This document shows positions 1-10,677 of a stretch of 64,000 nt of DNA, piece by piece. Under the pieces are notes generated by a model, which saw only the letters and a program-made list of their open reading frames with translations, did not search any database and had not been told where the DNA came from. Numbering within the stretch: position 1 is the first letter of the stretch; every line of letters starts with the position of its first letter. The position numbers and the translations under genes are program-made. The stretch spans positions 296,666,364-296,730,363 of the forward strand of contig CM046877.1 in assembly GCA_025667525.1 (NCBI GenBank), in the 5' to 3' direction. Source of the DNA: Glebionis coronaria (Eukaryota > Streptophyta > Magnoliopsida > Asterales > Asteraceae).

Positions 1-147
1 AAGTAACTCCATCATAGTTCGATTCGCCATGGTTGGTGCTTCTCTTACAATGGGTTCGTCAATAGGAGACTCCTCACTAGAATTGTTTGGAGTGATGGAT
101 TTGTTTTTTCGTTTATGAGCACGTCTTGCTTGATTTCGAGTTAGCAT
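1..147 (-). CDS. Element B gag, N-terminal 49 codons (runs off the window)
   Basis: The minus strand from an ATG at 147 stays open to the window edge. It encodes a basic N-terminus starting MLTRNQARRAHKRK and ending near ANRTMMELL. The same MLTR start and a similar position relative to the PBS are seen in the gag of element D (start at 48438), and an MRTR start in E and C, so this is read as the gag start of an Athila-like Ty3/Gypsy element. Gag forms the virus-like particle that packages the element RNA in the cytoplasm. Only the disordered basic head is visible, and the capsid-like part and zinc knuckle lie outside the window. The reading rests on its position 743 bases downstream of a clear PBS and on similarity to the other gag starts here. 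Whether the rest is intact cannot be seen. Confidence 0.72.
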   Translation of the reverse strand, partial: MLTRNQARRAHKRKNKSITPNNSSEESPIDEPIVREAPTMANRTMMELL

Positions 148-889
148 AAACGTCACGTACAACGAGGGGATGAGCAAAGAAGATTCTTTTTGGTGTTTTG
201 TATTTTTTCAAAAAAAAAATTTTTTTTTGTGGTTTTTGATTGTATTAACCTTTTTTGGAACTTGGTGAAATGTATTAGGTAGAAAATGAGTCCACAAATC
301 TCCTCACTAATCAAATCTCTTGATTAACGAAGCCTCAAAGAATGAAAACGAACACGTGGAGTGAACGCCTTCGATGACTTTAGAACGATGGTGGAACACC
401 AAATCGTTCAAGAGGGTTTAATCAAATTGAAACCAAGAAAATATATATGATACTTAGTAATACTTTGGGCGGCAAAACCCTCGATTCACTCTCACAATCA
501 AATACTCACAAGCAAGCGGGGAAACGAGGCGGCGCGAAGCACTTAAGAGCCTTTTTCCTTAGGATATATTTTATAATATCCGCCTTATACCCACCTTATA
601 GTTTGTATTTTCAAGATTAAGATTCACGAAAGTATTTATCTATTTTTGCCTTTTTCTTTGGTTTGAGATTCGAATACAATGATTGGGTAATGACCTCCCA
701 AGTCAAGGTTGTGATTGCTCACGTATTTGGAGTACTTGTGTATTTATTGTTCTACGTATACAATATAGTAATAATATTCACACAAAAACCAAAAAACGAT
801 AATACGTATTAGTAGAGTGCTACTAATACAAATACTAATTATGGTTAGTATAAAAACAACAATGCCAAATCAAAACACAACACGCCTCC
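148..889 (-). other. Element B untranslated leader between PBS and gag
   Basis: This is the internal 5' leader of element B, about 740 bases without a convincing ORF. It includes homopolymer-rich sequence near 205-235. Leaders of this length between PBS and gag are also present in D (48439-49195). Packaging and dimerisation signals would be expected here, but none can be identified by eye. Confidence 0.6.
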
Positions 890-904
890 CCGGCAGCGGC
901 GCCA
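890..904 (-). promoter_or_regulatory. Primer binding site of element B (tRNA-Asp type)
   Basis: On the minus strand the bases read TGGCGCCGCTGCCGG, three bases downstream of the LTR end. This is complementary to the 3' end of plant tRNA-Asp (recalled as ...CCGGCAACGGCGCCA) except for one position. It primes minus-strand DNA synthesis. Its location fixes the orientation of B and the inner end of the LTR. Confidence 0.85.
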
Positions 905-907
905 AAA

Positions 908-3900
908 TGATGTTGAAGTTTTGCAACCCTTTAGGAAAAGAGAGCAATAAATAGGGCAAGTGAGCACGACGATTTAGGAAAACCGTGTGTGAATGACCCA
1001 ATTAAGTTCGTTCTCAAGGAGGCTAGTGTGTTATGTGTGTAATGACTTGGATTAATTTGTGATTATATTTGAGAAAAGAAAAATAGAAAAAGGATTGGAA
1101 AAGAATGACGGTTATGAAGACGGATTTAACTAAGTCTAAAAAGACGTACACGTAAAGTCGTAAAAACCACCAAAATTAAAATTAATACCTAAAAATTCCT
1201 AAAAATCACCATAAATCCTTAATAATAATCTAAGAGTTTACAAAAAATCAAAACTTGCTAAAACCTTTTAATTAATTAGATAATGACTTTTTAATGCTAA
1301 TTAAAGCCCTAAAAATCAAAATTAACTATTAAAAAGCCCTAAACAAGATTTTCAAGTTTGTAAACCTCAAAAATACTCTAATTAAGCTAAAAACTATTTT
1401 TCAAAATTTTAAAACCAATTTAAACTATTTTTAAATAATTAAAAACTCCTAAAATCAATTAAATCTTAAATTAATTATAACAAATAATTAAAAGACCTAA
1501 AAAATATTTGGAAAGTTGCAAAAATCCTAATTAAGTATTTAGAACCTAGGAAAAATATAAAAACCTAGAAAATCAGACTTTTAATTTTTAATAATAAAAT
1601 AATATTAAAATAATATTAAAAATCCAAAAATTATAAAAAAATTCTAAAAACTTGCAAACTAGCTTAATTTAACCTAAATAACTCAGAAATGAAAGTGAAA
1701 TTACCTAAATACCCCTATTGGGCCTAGAAAATGGGCCAAACCCTAAACAGTCCCTTATTGGGCTTAATTAAGGCCCAATAAGAAAAAGTGCTCAAAATAA
1801 GCTCAAAAAGCACAGGTTGACTCAAAATTTGATTTTAAACAACTTTTTCCAAAGGCCCAAAAGCTGAAAATGTGAAATAAGCTAACTTATAATAAGCAGC
1901 TTATTCTTAATGGACTTTTTGGCCCATTAAGCTATAAGCTGATGCCATAAGCTAAAATTTAACACACAACCTTCTTTTGACCTAACAAAGACTTCTGTAA
2001 AAAGAAATTTCAAATAAGACCACTCAATAAGCCAGAAACAAGTCAACAACTTATTCACAAAACGACAAAATAGTCGTTTTTATGATCTAGACCACCTCAG
2101 AAGCTGATTCAAGTTGCAAAATGTTTCTTTTGACAAAACTAAGCTTAAAAACCAAAGAACTTTCAAATAAGCACACTCAATAAGCTGTAAAATCAAATAA
2201 GCACTTATCTTAAAAGTCAAACAAGTTGGTTTTCTAGTGAAAAGTCAAAGTCAAAGTCTGATAAGCTCCAGTTCACTTAAATGGGTCAAATAATGAAGAT
2301 CTATTACAAAAAATAAGTTGTTGCAAGTCAGAATAAGCTAGAATAGCTTATTGATAAGCTGATGATAAAATTGCACTAGCAGGGGCTAGTTTTGGATGTT
2401 GAGCAGTGGGAACTTTTCCCACTGCTTGACTATTTTGACTTGTTGTCTTTAGTGACTTTTTCTTGGATTCAGTTTTCACAAAGGCACCCAATTGATCTTT
2501 GGATCAAAAGGAGTCAATAACAAGCAAAATAACACAATCACAAACAGCCAATTGATACAGTTTAATCAATTTACCACCAGATATAGCACAGACATGAACA
2601 ATGAGCAGTTTAGCATTCAAGAGCAGTTTAAGAGCAATTCAGCCAACCAAATTCAACCAAATGCACACACAAGCTATAATAAACTCCAATAAGCAAGTCT
2701 AAACAGGTTTCATGCACTGGTTCAAAGAATTAAGCAAGATCCAAGCTATGAAAGTTACTGATGAACACTATACATGCAGTTTTTAACTTTTGCTGATGTA
2801 TTTGACACACAAGCCAATTTCAACACCTCAAATCTTTCAAACAGGTTATGTTAACTTTGTTTAAACCATTTTTATCCCTAAGCATGCATACACACTAAGT
2901 GTTCCCAAAATCCTAGGTCAAAACAAGCAGAAACAAGGTCTTAATAGCAGATTGATCAATTCAAGTGTTCAAACCAAATAACTTGCAGCAAAACACTCTC
3001 AAACAAAGGTATATCAGATACAAAGCATAAACAACACTTTCCCTTAACACAAAATCAGATTACAAGCATAAATCAGTAGACCCAAACACCCCTTTAACTT
3101 TTTCAAATCAAGATTTTCAAAAGCAAAACAAGATTTCAGGCCAACCAAGCATCAATTAACACTCTAACAAGTCTAAATAACAGATTCAAGCAAGAACAAG
3201 CCACAAAATTCACAAGAACAACAGTTTCATATAAATATCACCAAAAATCACAATTTATGCAGATTTGGAGATTAAGTAAGCAAACCTCATGGATGTACAT
3301 CCACACCCACGAATTTTGAGCTTATGTGCTAGCAAGAACAAGCACAAGCTTCCACAAAAGCCTGCTAAGATTCAACAAGGGTTAAGCACAATAACATGAA
3401 AAATCAGAAACTTGGAAAAATCTTGATTGATGCAAACTTGTTACCCCACACTTGATTATCCCCAAGTTATAAGCCTCACCACACCTTAACCAACTCAGTT
3501 AGGATGCTATGATCAGCCCTATAGCCCAAGAATTCCAAGATTGGAACAAGACTTAGCAAAATATCAAGAAAATGAGGAAAATATGCAAACTTGTGCACAC
3601 TCCTCTTTTGAAAACAGGTTTTTAAATTCAAAAGCAGTAAACTAAGAACATAAACAACAGAATAAAGGTGGCACTTGGTCTTTCTTCAAATCACTTAACT
3701 CAAATTCATATAACTGAAAAAGGATTTACAAGTGTTTGAACAAAGGAAAAACCAAAAGCAAACGTCTAATGAAGCACCCTAAGGCCTTTATATAGGCATA
3801 CAAATGACTAAGGAACAGCTAAAAACTTAAAACCCTAGTGCTTGATCTTCCAAAAATGCCCTTGAGGTCTTTGTCTTCATTTTGAATCATGTGACTGAAT

Positions 3901-5147
3901 TTGGACCCTTGTGAAGATAGCTGGCATGAAGTTGTGATCTAATGGCTCATAAGATGCTTAGAAAGTAAGCATGAATGTCAAACGTTGGATTGCTGCCACC
4001 TTTTTGGCAGTATGCATGGGTGTGGAGCAGGGGAGTCACAAGGAGACAAATGGGGTGATGAGGTGTCCATGTTTAAGGTTGGGTTGTGTTTAGGGGATGA
4101 TTAATCATAAATCTGGAAACAATTAAGGCTTAATTCTTGTTTAGTCAAAAATCCCCAAATTGTGTGAAGAACACCAAGAACAAGGTTTTAATCCGTTTGG
4201 TTTTTAAATTGGGTGTTTAGCGCCAGTTTAAACTAATCTGTTAGGATTAGTTTATAACTAAATGTGAGTGGGATCTGATGTGGACAAAGGGTGAGTTGTG
4301 AGTGGTTGATTCAAGTGAGTGGGGCACGTGGCACAAGCTGGTTGGTCTAGGTAAGTTTATTGTCTGGCCCCTTTTAACCCCTCACTTCCTTTCTTTTTGT
4401 CATTTCACTTGAAAATTCCATCAGCGTCCATATTAGCTTTGTCAACTTTGGACTTTTTGCATTTTTGGCCCAATAACTTTTGTAAAGTGAATTCAGGGGT
4501 ATTTCTTGCCATAATTGAATTCTTCAAGGGCTGGTTTGGTATTTTCTTCAAAGGTAATGGTCTTGACTTGTATGATTGTCATCTTGGAGGACTGAAATTG
4601 CCAAGTCTTGATAAATGAGGGACCATTTTTGCCAATTGTTGAAAGTTGAGGGTCCTTTTTGTAATTTTGGATTTTTCAAAGGACCAAACTTGTCATTTCT
4701 TGTTCTTTGAAGGACTTCATGATATATTTGACTTTGTGGATGATATTGGTTGACAATTTAGCTTTGTTGAAGGGCTAAACTTGCCAATTCTTCAAAGTTA
4801 AGGGCCCTTTTGGTAATTTTGACAAACTTTAGGGACCAAACTTGTAATTATGAGGATACAAGGGTATAAAGTGTCAATTCTTCATAATTGGAGGACCCTT
4901 CTTCATAATTCTTCAAATCTTCAAGGGTTGGTCTTGGAATGTCTTCACTAGGGCTTGGTTCATTGTGCGGCTTCGTTTCCCGTGTTCGTTTTTGCATGAT
5001 TCTTGTGATCTTTTGTCATTATCTCAATATTTGTACCTAAAATACACAAGCAACAAACACAAGCATATATTTGGGTATTTTGATGATATTTCATGCATTT
5101 TAAGCCCTATTTGGAAGATGAGGCTATGTATAAAAGCAGTCTCATCA
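908..5147 (-). repeat. 5' LTR of element B (4,240 bp)
   Basis: This is an unusually long LTR. It is bounded by TG at 5147 (minus strand) and CA at 908, next to the PBS. A TATA-like box lies at 3786-3796 on the minus strand. The U3 part (about 4540-4930) has degenerate repeats of phrases like GGACCAAACTTG. The central part (about 1790-2350) is crowded with AATAAGC words. Short ORFs in it have no sign of coding constraint. It aligns in patches with the LTR of A but differs by hundreds of bases in length. Confidence 0.85.
3786..3796 (-). promoter_or_regulatory. Candidate TATA box in the LTR of B
   Basis: The minus strand reads CCTATATAAAG about 1.35 kb into the LTR. It is the best TATA-like sequence seen there and would place the RNA start about 30 bases further on. 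No transcript evidence is available. Confidence 0.45.
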
Positions 5148-5149
5148 AT

Positions 5150-6261
5150 AGCCCTCGTCACACACCGAGTGTTGCCAAATTAGGCTCATCATCGTCTCGT
5201 AGTATCAATGCATTACATGATGAAGCAAATGAAGAAAACCGATTTTTTGATAGATTTGCTAACCTTATGTCCCATTGGAAAGCTCAAGAAGCTTCCATTT
5301 CCGCTTCGGTTAAAGCGGTTTCTAAAAGTTGTTTGTCGTGTGGGGGAGCTCATGATCTTTCCGAGTGCATTACCGCGGATGGTAACACTTCGAATGCTTT
5401 TGTAGCCACGGGAACTTATAACCAAATCGGTCAAGGTTCTCGTTCAAATCAAGCTCCACCAAATCAAAATGCTAATAATTATCGCAACAACAACCAAGGT
5501 GGAAATTACCAAGGAAATCAAAGAAATTATAACAAAGGTAATTACCAAAGTGGTAATGGGCAAATTTCTAACCAAAACCAAAACCGTGATTTTCAAAACA
5601 ATGCCCAAGGTTTTCAAAACGATCACACCAAAAATCTTCAAGGAGAGTTTTTGAATTATGAAAAGGCTAATGATGCTAAGTTTGATAACATGCAACGTGA
5701 AATGGTTAGCTTAAGGTCCGAGTTGAAAAACGAGCTTAAAAACGAACTTGCTAATGAACTTAAAACTCATGCTAATAAAATGGAAGGAAATGTCACACGT
5801 CTCCAACAAAATCAACAAAAAATGGAGCAAGGACAACATGAGATTAAGCAAGAGTTGTTAAAAGCGGATGCTAGGCAATCTGAGTTTGAAGACCGTATGG
5901 CTAAAATGTTTGAAGCTATCATGTGTAAGCCCTCTTCTTCGGGTGGTCTTCCTAGTGATACCATCGTGAACCCGAAAGGAGAATTGAAGGTTGTTGCCAC
6001 TCGTAGTGGTAAAACTTTCAAAGAACCCATTTCTCGTCCAAGTACTTCTATGGAGAAGGAAAAGAGAAAGAACCCGAGGTTGTGGTTGAAAAGGAGCACA
6101 TTACAAGCCCACGAAGTACCGCTCAAACCACACCTACGGTTGAACCCACACCAATCATGGAACCCGAGATTCCAAGGCCGTTGCCTATGCCTAATTTGCC
6201 CCAACCCACACCACCTTTACCCTACCCTTCAAGACGAGACAAGGAAAAGGCACAAGAATGA
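5150..6261 (+). pseudogene. Element A gag, C-terminal part (frameshifted)
   Basis: The open frame begins inside the LTR of B, and only the part from about 5150 belongs to gag. A zinc knuckle CLSCGGAHDLSEC (CX2CX3HX4C) is followed by an Asn/Gln/Gly-rich stretch and a Lys/Glu-rich coiled-coil-like segment with repeated LKNEL units (about 5710-5780). Next comes the LPSDTIVNPKGE motif, whose counterpart LPSNTVANPRGE precedes protease in E and C. Near 6060 the frame shifts by one base into a Pro/Thr-rich linker, and a TGA at 6259-6261 interrupts that frame just before the protease ORF. The product would be the RNA-binding end of the particle protein. As it stands it is truncated at its N-terminus by B and broken at its C-terminus. 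Confidence 0.8.
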
Positions 6262-6285
6262 AATAATTATCAATTTGAACTCTTT

Positions 6286-7644
6286 ATGAAAATGTTTCGT
6301 GACTTGCATTTTAATATAAGTTTTGCCGACGCCTTAGTCATGATGCCTCGATTTGCCGCGAACTTCAAAAGTATGTTGAACAACAAAGAAAAATTGCAAA
6401 AATCGTCTAGTTGTTCTTCGGTTTTTCTAAGCCGCATACCTCAAAAAGTCGGTGATCCTGGAAAGTTTTTAATCCCATGTGCTATCCAAGACATGGAAGA
6501 ATGCTACGCCTTGGCCGATCTTGGTGCTAGTATTAATTTGATGCCTCTTGAGATTTTCAAATCGCTCAATCTTCCAAATCTCACTCCTTCAAGAATGTCA
6601 ATCGAAATGGCCGATCATTCTACGATTCTAGCTTGCGGAGTTGCCGAGGACGTCTTTGTGAAAGTTGGAAAGTTCTACTATCATGTAGACTTCATTGTTG
6701 TTGATATTCCCATCGATCCTAAAGTTCCGTTAATTTTAGGTCGATCATTTTTGGATACCTCGAGAGCACTTATCGATGTGCATGCAAGAAAAATCACTCT
6801 TCGTTTCAATGAGGAAGAACTCGTCATTAATGCGACCCAAAACTCCACTCTTTCTCATGTGTATTCTATCACATCTTTGTACAATGTCAATCCCATCAAA
6901 AGCATTTGCAAAAAGATTTCAAATAGAGTTTTAGGAGTTGTTGAGAAAAATGAAGTTCCGTCCCCTCCGCCGGTGGAGGTTAAGAGTGTTAAGCCTATAA
7001 TTCCAATCTCGAGTGATTCTTCGGATGATGAATACATTGATCACGATGGGGAGGTTTTCTTTGTTGACAAACGTTTTGAAAACTTACCACCACCTAAACC
7101 AAAAAGATTTCAAAATGTGAGAATTTTTAGTGTAACTAACATTGCTTTAGATACACCAAATATTTTTGACATAATTAAATCAGGTTTTCACGAGGAGAGT
7201 ATAAAAGATGAAAAAGGAAAAGATTTTGAATTTAATTTAAAAGATTTTTCTACAATTCTAACTCCGTCATCACCGCGAGTATTGAGTACTACAAGCTCGT
7301 CTACTCCTTTTGACGATGCTTTGTGTGGACGTAGTGTGGGGGAAACCCCTTATGTTCCCTTCCCTTTCTCCACCGAGGACGAGATATTTGATCCTGGAAT
7401 TGCTTATATAGGGAAATCTCGGTCTTCCACCAATGCAATAAATGGAAAATCTTTTCATTTGATTGGTGCGAGTCTACCTCGAGTAGCTCAATGTTTTGAC
7501 TTACCCATTGTCCCACCCTTCTATTTCTTCTCTCTTATTTTCTTCTACCCCATTGGGGTTTGTGTTGAAGAAGCGTTGTTTCGTCTTTCATCCAAAAACG
7601 AGGACGCTATCTTTGACCCCGGTATACGTTTATCGGATTTTTAA
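6286..7644 (+). CDS. Element A aspartic protease with a long unrecognised C-terminal extension
   Basis: The first 200 residues are a retropepsin-like protease. Conserved FADALVMMPRF and GDPGKFLIPC motifs are followed by the active-site segment ALADLGASINLMPL (the DLGA form usual in Athila-like elements) and by LILGRSFLDTSRALIDV. It would cleave the gag polyprotein. Instead of running into reverse transcriptase, as in C, D and E, the frame continues for about 240 residues of low-complexity Ser/Pro/acidic sequence with two copies of IFDPGI, and stops at 7644. The Met at 6286 is not a natural start, since the frame is fused to gag upstream. The extension has no recognised domain and could be remains of the region around a pol deletion. 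Confidence 0.78.
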   Translation: MKMFRDLHFNISFADALVMMPRFAANFKSMLNNKEKLQKSSSCSSVFLSRIPQKVGDPGKFLIPCAIQDMEECYALADLGASINLMPLEIFKSLNLPNLTPSRMSIEMADHSTILACGVAEDVFVKVGKFYYHVDFIVVDIPIDPKVPLILGRSFLDTSRALIDVHARKITLRFNEEELVINATQNSTLSHVYSITSLYNVNPIKSICKKISNRVLGVVEKNEVPSPPPVEVKSVKPIIPISSDSSDDEYIDHDGEVFFVDKRFENLPPPKPKRFQNVRIFSVTNIALDTPNIFDIIKSGFHEESIKDEKGKDFEFNLKDFSTILTPSSPRVLSTTSSSTPFDDALCGRSVGETPYVPFPFSTEDEIFDPGIAYIGKSRSSTNAINGKSFHLIGASLPRVAQCFDLPIVPPFYFFSLIFFYPIGVCVEEALFRLSSKNEDAIFDPGIRLSDF

Positions 7645-7741
7645 AGTACTCCACGTGCTTTTGGGCCTTGTTTATCATGTAAGCCCCACTAAAAATTGAC
7701 CATACCATGATTATCCCTAAATGATCACATTTATGGGGATT

Positions 7742-7761
7742 CGAGTCGAGCTTTTGACTCG
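7742..7761 (+). other. Post-pol hairpin, element A
   Basis: CGAGTC and GACTCG form a 6-bp stem around an 8-base loop. The following bases, GTTATCAAAAACAAG, are the same as those after the corresponding hairpin in E. It is equivalent to the hairpins at 13943-13962, 24534-24553 and 30721-30738. Confidence 0.65.
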
Positions 7762-8129
7762 GTTATCAAAAACAAGGTGCCTCGTGGGGGAGACCCATGC
7801 TTATCCATGTACATATTATTGCTTTCTAATTAGTTTAATGTGCGGGGATTTGTGCCCTTCCAACCTTTGTTCCGTGGTTGTTTGTGCATTGTGGTTTTTA
7901 GATCATGATCTTCACGATTGGAGCCTCTCGTGTTCGTTTTATGGGAGCACTCGATCGTTTGCTTTGGAGGCCTTTCCCAATATCCATATGATATATCCTT
8001 TTATGTTCTAACCTTAGGTTTTTAGCACACTTCATAAACGGCTATTAATTTATTGGTTACACCCTTTCCATGCTAGATTAGGCATTCGACTACGTCTCTA
8101 GTATGGGGGTGTTTGCACCCCTAGACTCG

Positions 8130-8168
8130 AAACATTGAGGACAATGTTTAACTTTAGTATGGGGGGGT
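8130..8168 (+). promoter_or_regulatory. Element A hairpin followed by an internal polypurine tract
   Basis: AAACATTG and CAATGTTT form a perfect 8-bp stem with loop AGGA. It is followed by TTTAGTATGGGGGGG and then TGA. The tract nearly matches the terminal polypurine tract at 9541-9554, including the TGA that begins the LTR there. It could act as a second initiation site for plus-strand DNA. Confidence 0.65.
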
Positions 8169-9542
8169 GAATAGATACTTGCCTTGCCAAACCTTCACGC
8201 TTTCCAAAGTTTATCGTTTTGTTTATCGTTTTTGTTGCAAAATAAGGCTAAAAATGGCCAAATTTTAAAAATTTTCCCATGTTTATAAGTGTTTGAAGAC
8301 ACGAATGTAGATTTTTCGATGGCGAGAATAAGAGTAATTTTTGACTCGACCGTGCGTGTTGAGCACTTAGCTTTGATTCCTTAACTACACATTAGGCTAA
8401 GTCTCTTAAATGAGGACGAGAAATGATAGAGTTAATTATAAGTTACTATGCTAAACGTAGAGTACTCGTATTCTTTCAAAAACTCATGTGTTCTCGTTGT
8501 TCGCTTATTCTCCCTTCGCTTATAAATATTTTTTGCTTAATAAATATTGACTTAGCGGTTTAGTTAGGATTGTTGGGTTTCTAGTCTTTTCTAGTAGCTT
8601 CCGTGTAATTAAATTGGGAAGACATTAAGGTATCGCCAGCGTCACGGTTTTGAAGTATTGGCAACCCGAATAATCGAAAGCTTCACCTAATAATAAGATT
8701 TCAAGTGCTCACCTAAATCAAGCAAACAATTTGAAGCCCCATAAGGCCTAAAATCTATGCAAAATTGAAAGTGAATCAAGCCTTAATCTTCGAAGCTTTA
8801 AAGATCCAAAATTCGCTTTAGCGTGAGGATATACGTCTTTGGCTAATAAAACCACCGATGAGGCGGATAATAAAAGGCAAGGCAAGACCAAAGTCATAAT
8901 AAAAGCTTCATGGCGAAGTTGAATAAAACATGGAGGTAAACCAAAGATAATAAGGCCCTTCCGTTAGGGGGCGTATAAAAGTCTTGGTAATAAGTCTCAT
9001 GTTCAAAACCGTTATAAAACCGTGTTTATCGATTCTTCTTGTCAACTTAATTTTTTAACATCGTTGTCTATTAGGAGGGGTTATTGATTTGATGGTCTTA
9101 GTTACACCGTTAGGACTCTATTTTTAGACCTAAATCTCTATTATCGCATAAGTCAATAATGTATCCTCGTGATCATTAAGACATAATAAAATATAAGAGA
9201 TACAACTTAGGAATAATGGGAGGATAAGTACGTGATTAGGGCATATGAGTAGTGTTAGCATTACTAACTTATAATGACAATGATCTCGTTGCACGCTTAG
9301 CATGGAATTAAGGTGAAAATCGAGGACGATGAAATTATTTCTAACGAAGCATTCACGTGTTCTTATTCTATGAACCTAAACGTCCTATTTTGTGATGAAA
9401 ATCATACATTATGTCTATAACACAAGTAGTAGTAATAGTAGTAATGTAGCTAGTTTACCTTTCAATAAAAGTGAATAAAATAGAATTTTGGAGTTGTTAC
9501 GATACTTTATTCTAGCATTGCGTGAGGGCACGGCAATGGTTT

Positions 9543-9554
9543 AGTATGGGGGAG
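9543..9554 (+). promoter_or_regulatory. Terminal polypurine tract of element A
   Basis: AGTATGGGGGAG lies directly before the TGATGAG start of the 3' LTR. It is the expected primer site for plus-strand DNA synthesis. Confidence 0.8.
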
Positions 9555-9585
9555 TGATGAGACTGCTTTTATACATGGTCTCATC
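9555..9585 (+). other. Terminal hairpin at the start of the LTR of A
   Basis: GATGAGAC (9556-9563) and GTCTCATC (9578-9585) form an 8-bp stem starting one base inside the LTR. B has the same stem with one G:U pair (5117-5124 with 5139-5146). It is adjacent to the integrase attachment end. Confidence 0.6.
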
Positions 9586-10649
9586 GTCCAAATCGGGCTT
9601 AAAATCAATTAAATATCATCAAATATGCCAAATATATGCTCGTGTTTGTTACTTGTGTATTTTTAGGTACAGATATTGAGGAATTGGCAAAAGATCACAA
9701 GAATCATTCAAAAACGAACACGGGAAACGAAGTCGCACAATGAACCGGGCCCAAGTTTGGAATTTTGCCAAATGACCCTTGAAGAATTGAAGATTAGCAA
9801 TTTTGGTCCCTCATCTTTGAAGAACTTGTCACAATTGACCCTCCAAATGTCAATTGAACAAGTATGGTCCTTATTGTTTGAAGATATTACAAGACCAGTC
9901 CCTAAAATTTGAAGAATATACAAAAGAAACCCTTGGAAAAGTTTTTAAAAGTTTTAGTGCCAAAAATGACAACTTGTGCAAAGTTGACAAAGGGAAAGAA
10001 GGCGTTGATAAGGTTTTTTTACAAAGTGCAAGGAAAAAGAAACATTGGGGGCCTTTTCTGCCAAACCAACAAACTCCCACCACCAACCAGCTATTGACAC
10101 GTCAACAACCCACCCAAATACCCGACCCTACCCACAATCCATTACCCACCCACTCTTATTACCCGGTTTTATTTAAAAAGGGTCAAATGGTCAACAAACT
10201 TTCCCACTAAAACACAATTTCAAAATAAGTTTATTCCCTTTTTGGATTAAACCTGGCCTAATCATCACTTAAACCCTAATCCCCACCCAGTTCCAATTAC
10301 ACCCAAAACAAGGGGTTATCCCCTAATCTTGTCCAGATCATCAATTGCCCATACCCTCACCTTTTCCCACTCCACAAAACACCATCACATGGCCTATGGG
10401 ACCCACCCCAGACCTCCCCTGCTACATCATTTTCGCACCAAAACCCAAAATCGACCAATTAAACGTATGTGATCATTCTACTTGCTCCCCAAGTTTAATC
10501 CAACGTCCAAGATCATTCCTCCTTGCTGGCATCCTCACATGGCACCTTTTGACCATTTTGAAGACCAAAGGGCTTTTTAGAGATTTCCAGATTTTAGGGT
10601 TTCACATTTGTATTATTTAATTAGTTTTCTAGAAATTTCCTTAGACTAG

Positions 10650-10677
10650 TATATAATGAGACGACCTGTGTCTCATT
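10650..10677 (+). promoter_or_regulatory. TATA box and adjoining hairpin in the LTR of A
   Basis: TATATAAT at 10650-10657 is the best promoter box in this LTR. It overlaps a hairpin with arms AATGAGAC (10655-10662) and GTCTCATT (10670-10677), which share the TGAGAC/GTCTCA core of the LTR-start hairpin. The RNA start would lie close to or just after this stem. Confidence 0.45.

Larger units (their letters stand above)
1..5147 (-). mobile_element. Element B, Athila-like LTR retrotransposon (5' part: LTR, PBS, leader, gag start)
   Basis: On the minus strand the order is LTR (5147 to 908), PBS, leader and gag start, with the rest of the element left of the window. The LTR begins TGATGAGACTG and ends ACATCA. 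Its first bases are clearly similar to the LTR of element A (9555 onward), so A and B are relatives in opposite orientation. At 5148 the sequence changes abruptly to gag of A, which means B inserted into A. The five bases after the junction (ATAGC, 5148-5152) are the expected target duplication, but the other copy is outside the window. Confidence 0.85.
7645..9554 (+). other. Element A 3' untranslated region
   Basis: This region has no convincing gene. It holds a hairpin at 7742-7761, three copies of the phrase TAGTATGGGGG (near 8099, 8154 and 9541) and a second hairpin at 8130-8149. It also has a block near 8411-8443 containing GAGGACGAGAAATGATAGAG, which recurs in E. The layout matches the region between integrase and 3' LTR in E, which shows that only the coding part of pol was lost from A. 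Confidence 0.7.

Noticed and set aside
890..904. tRNA-like sequence at the PBS sites
   Set aside because: Only 15 bases match a tRNA end, and this is a primer binding site rather than a tRNA gene. No tRNA gene was recognised in the window.
5093..5147. Start of the apparent gag ORF of A
   Set aside because: These codons lie in the LTR of B and are fused to gag only by the insertion.
9676..10620. ORFs of 62-118 codons in the LTR of A
   Set aside because: They are not kept in the related LTR of B, overlap each other on both strands and have no recognisable domain.
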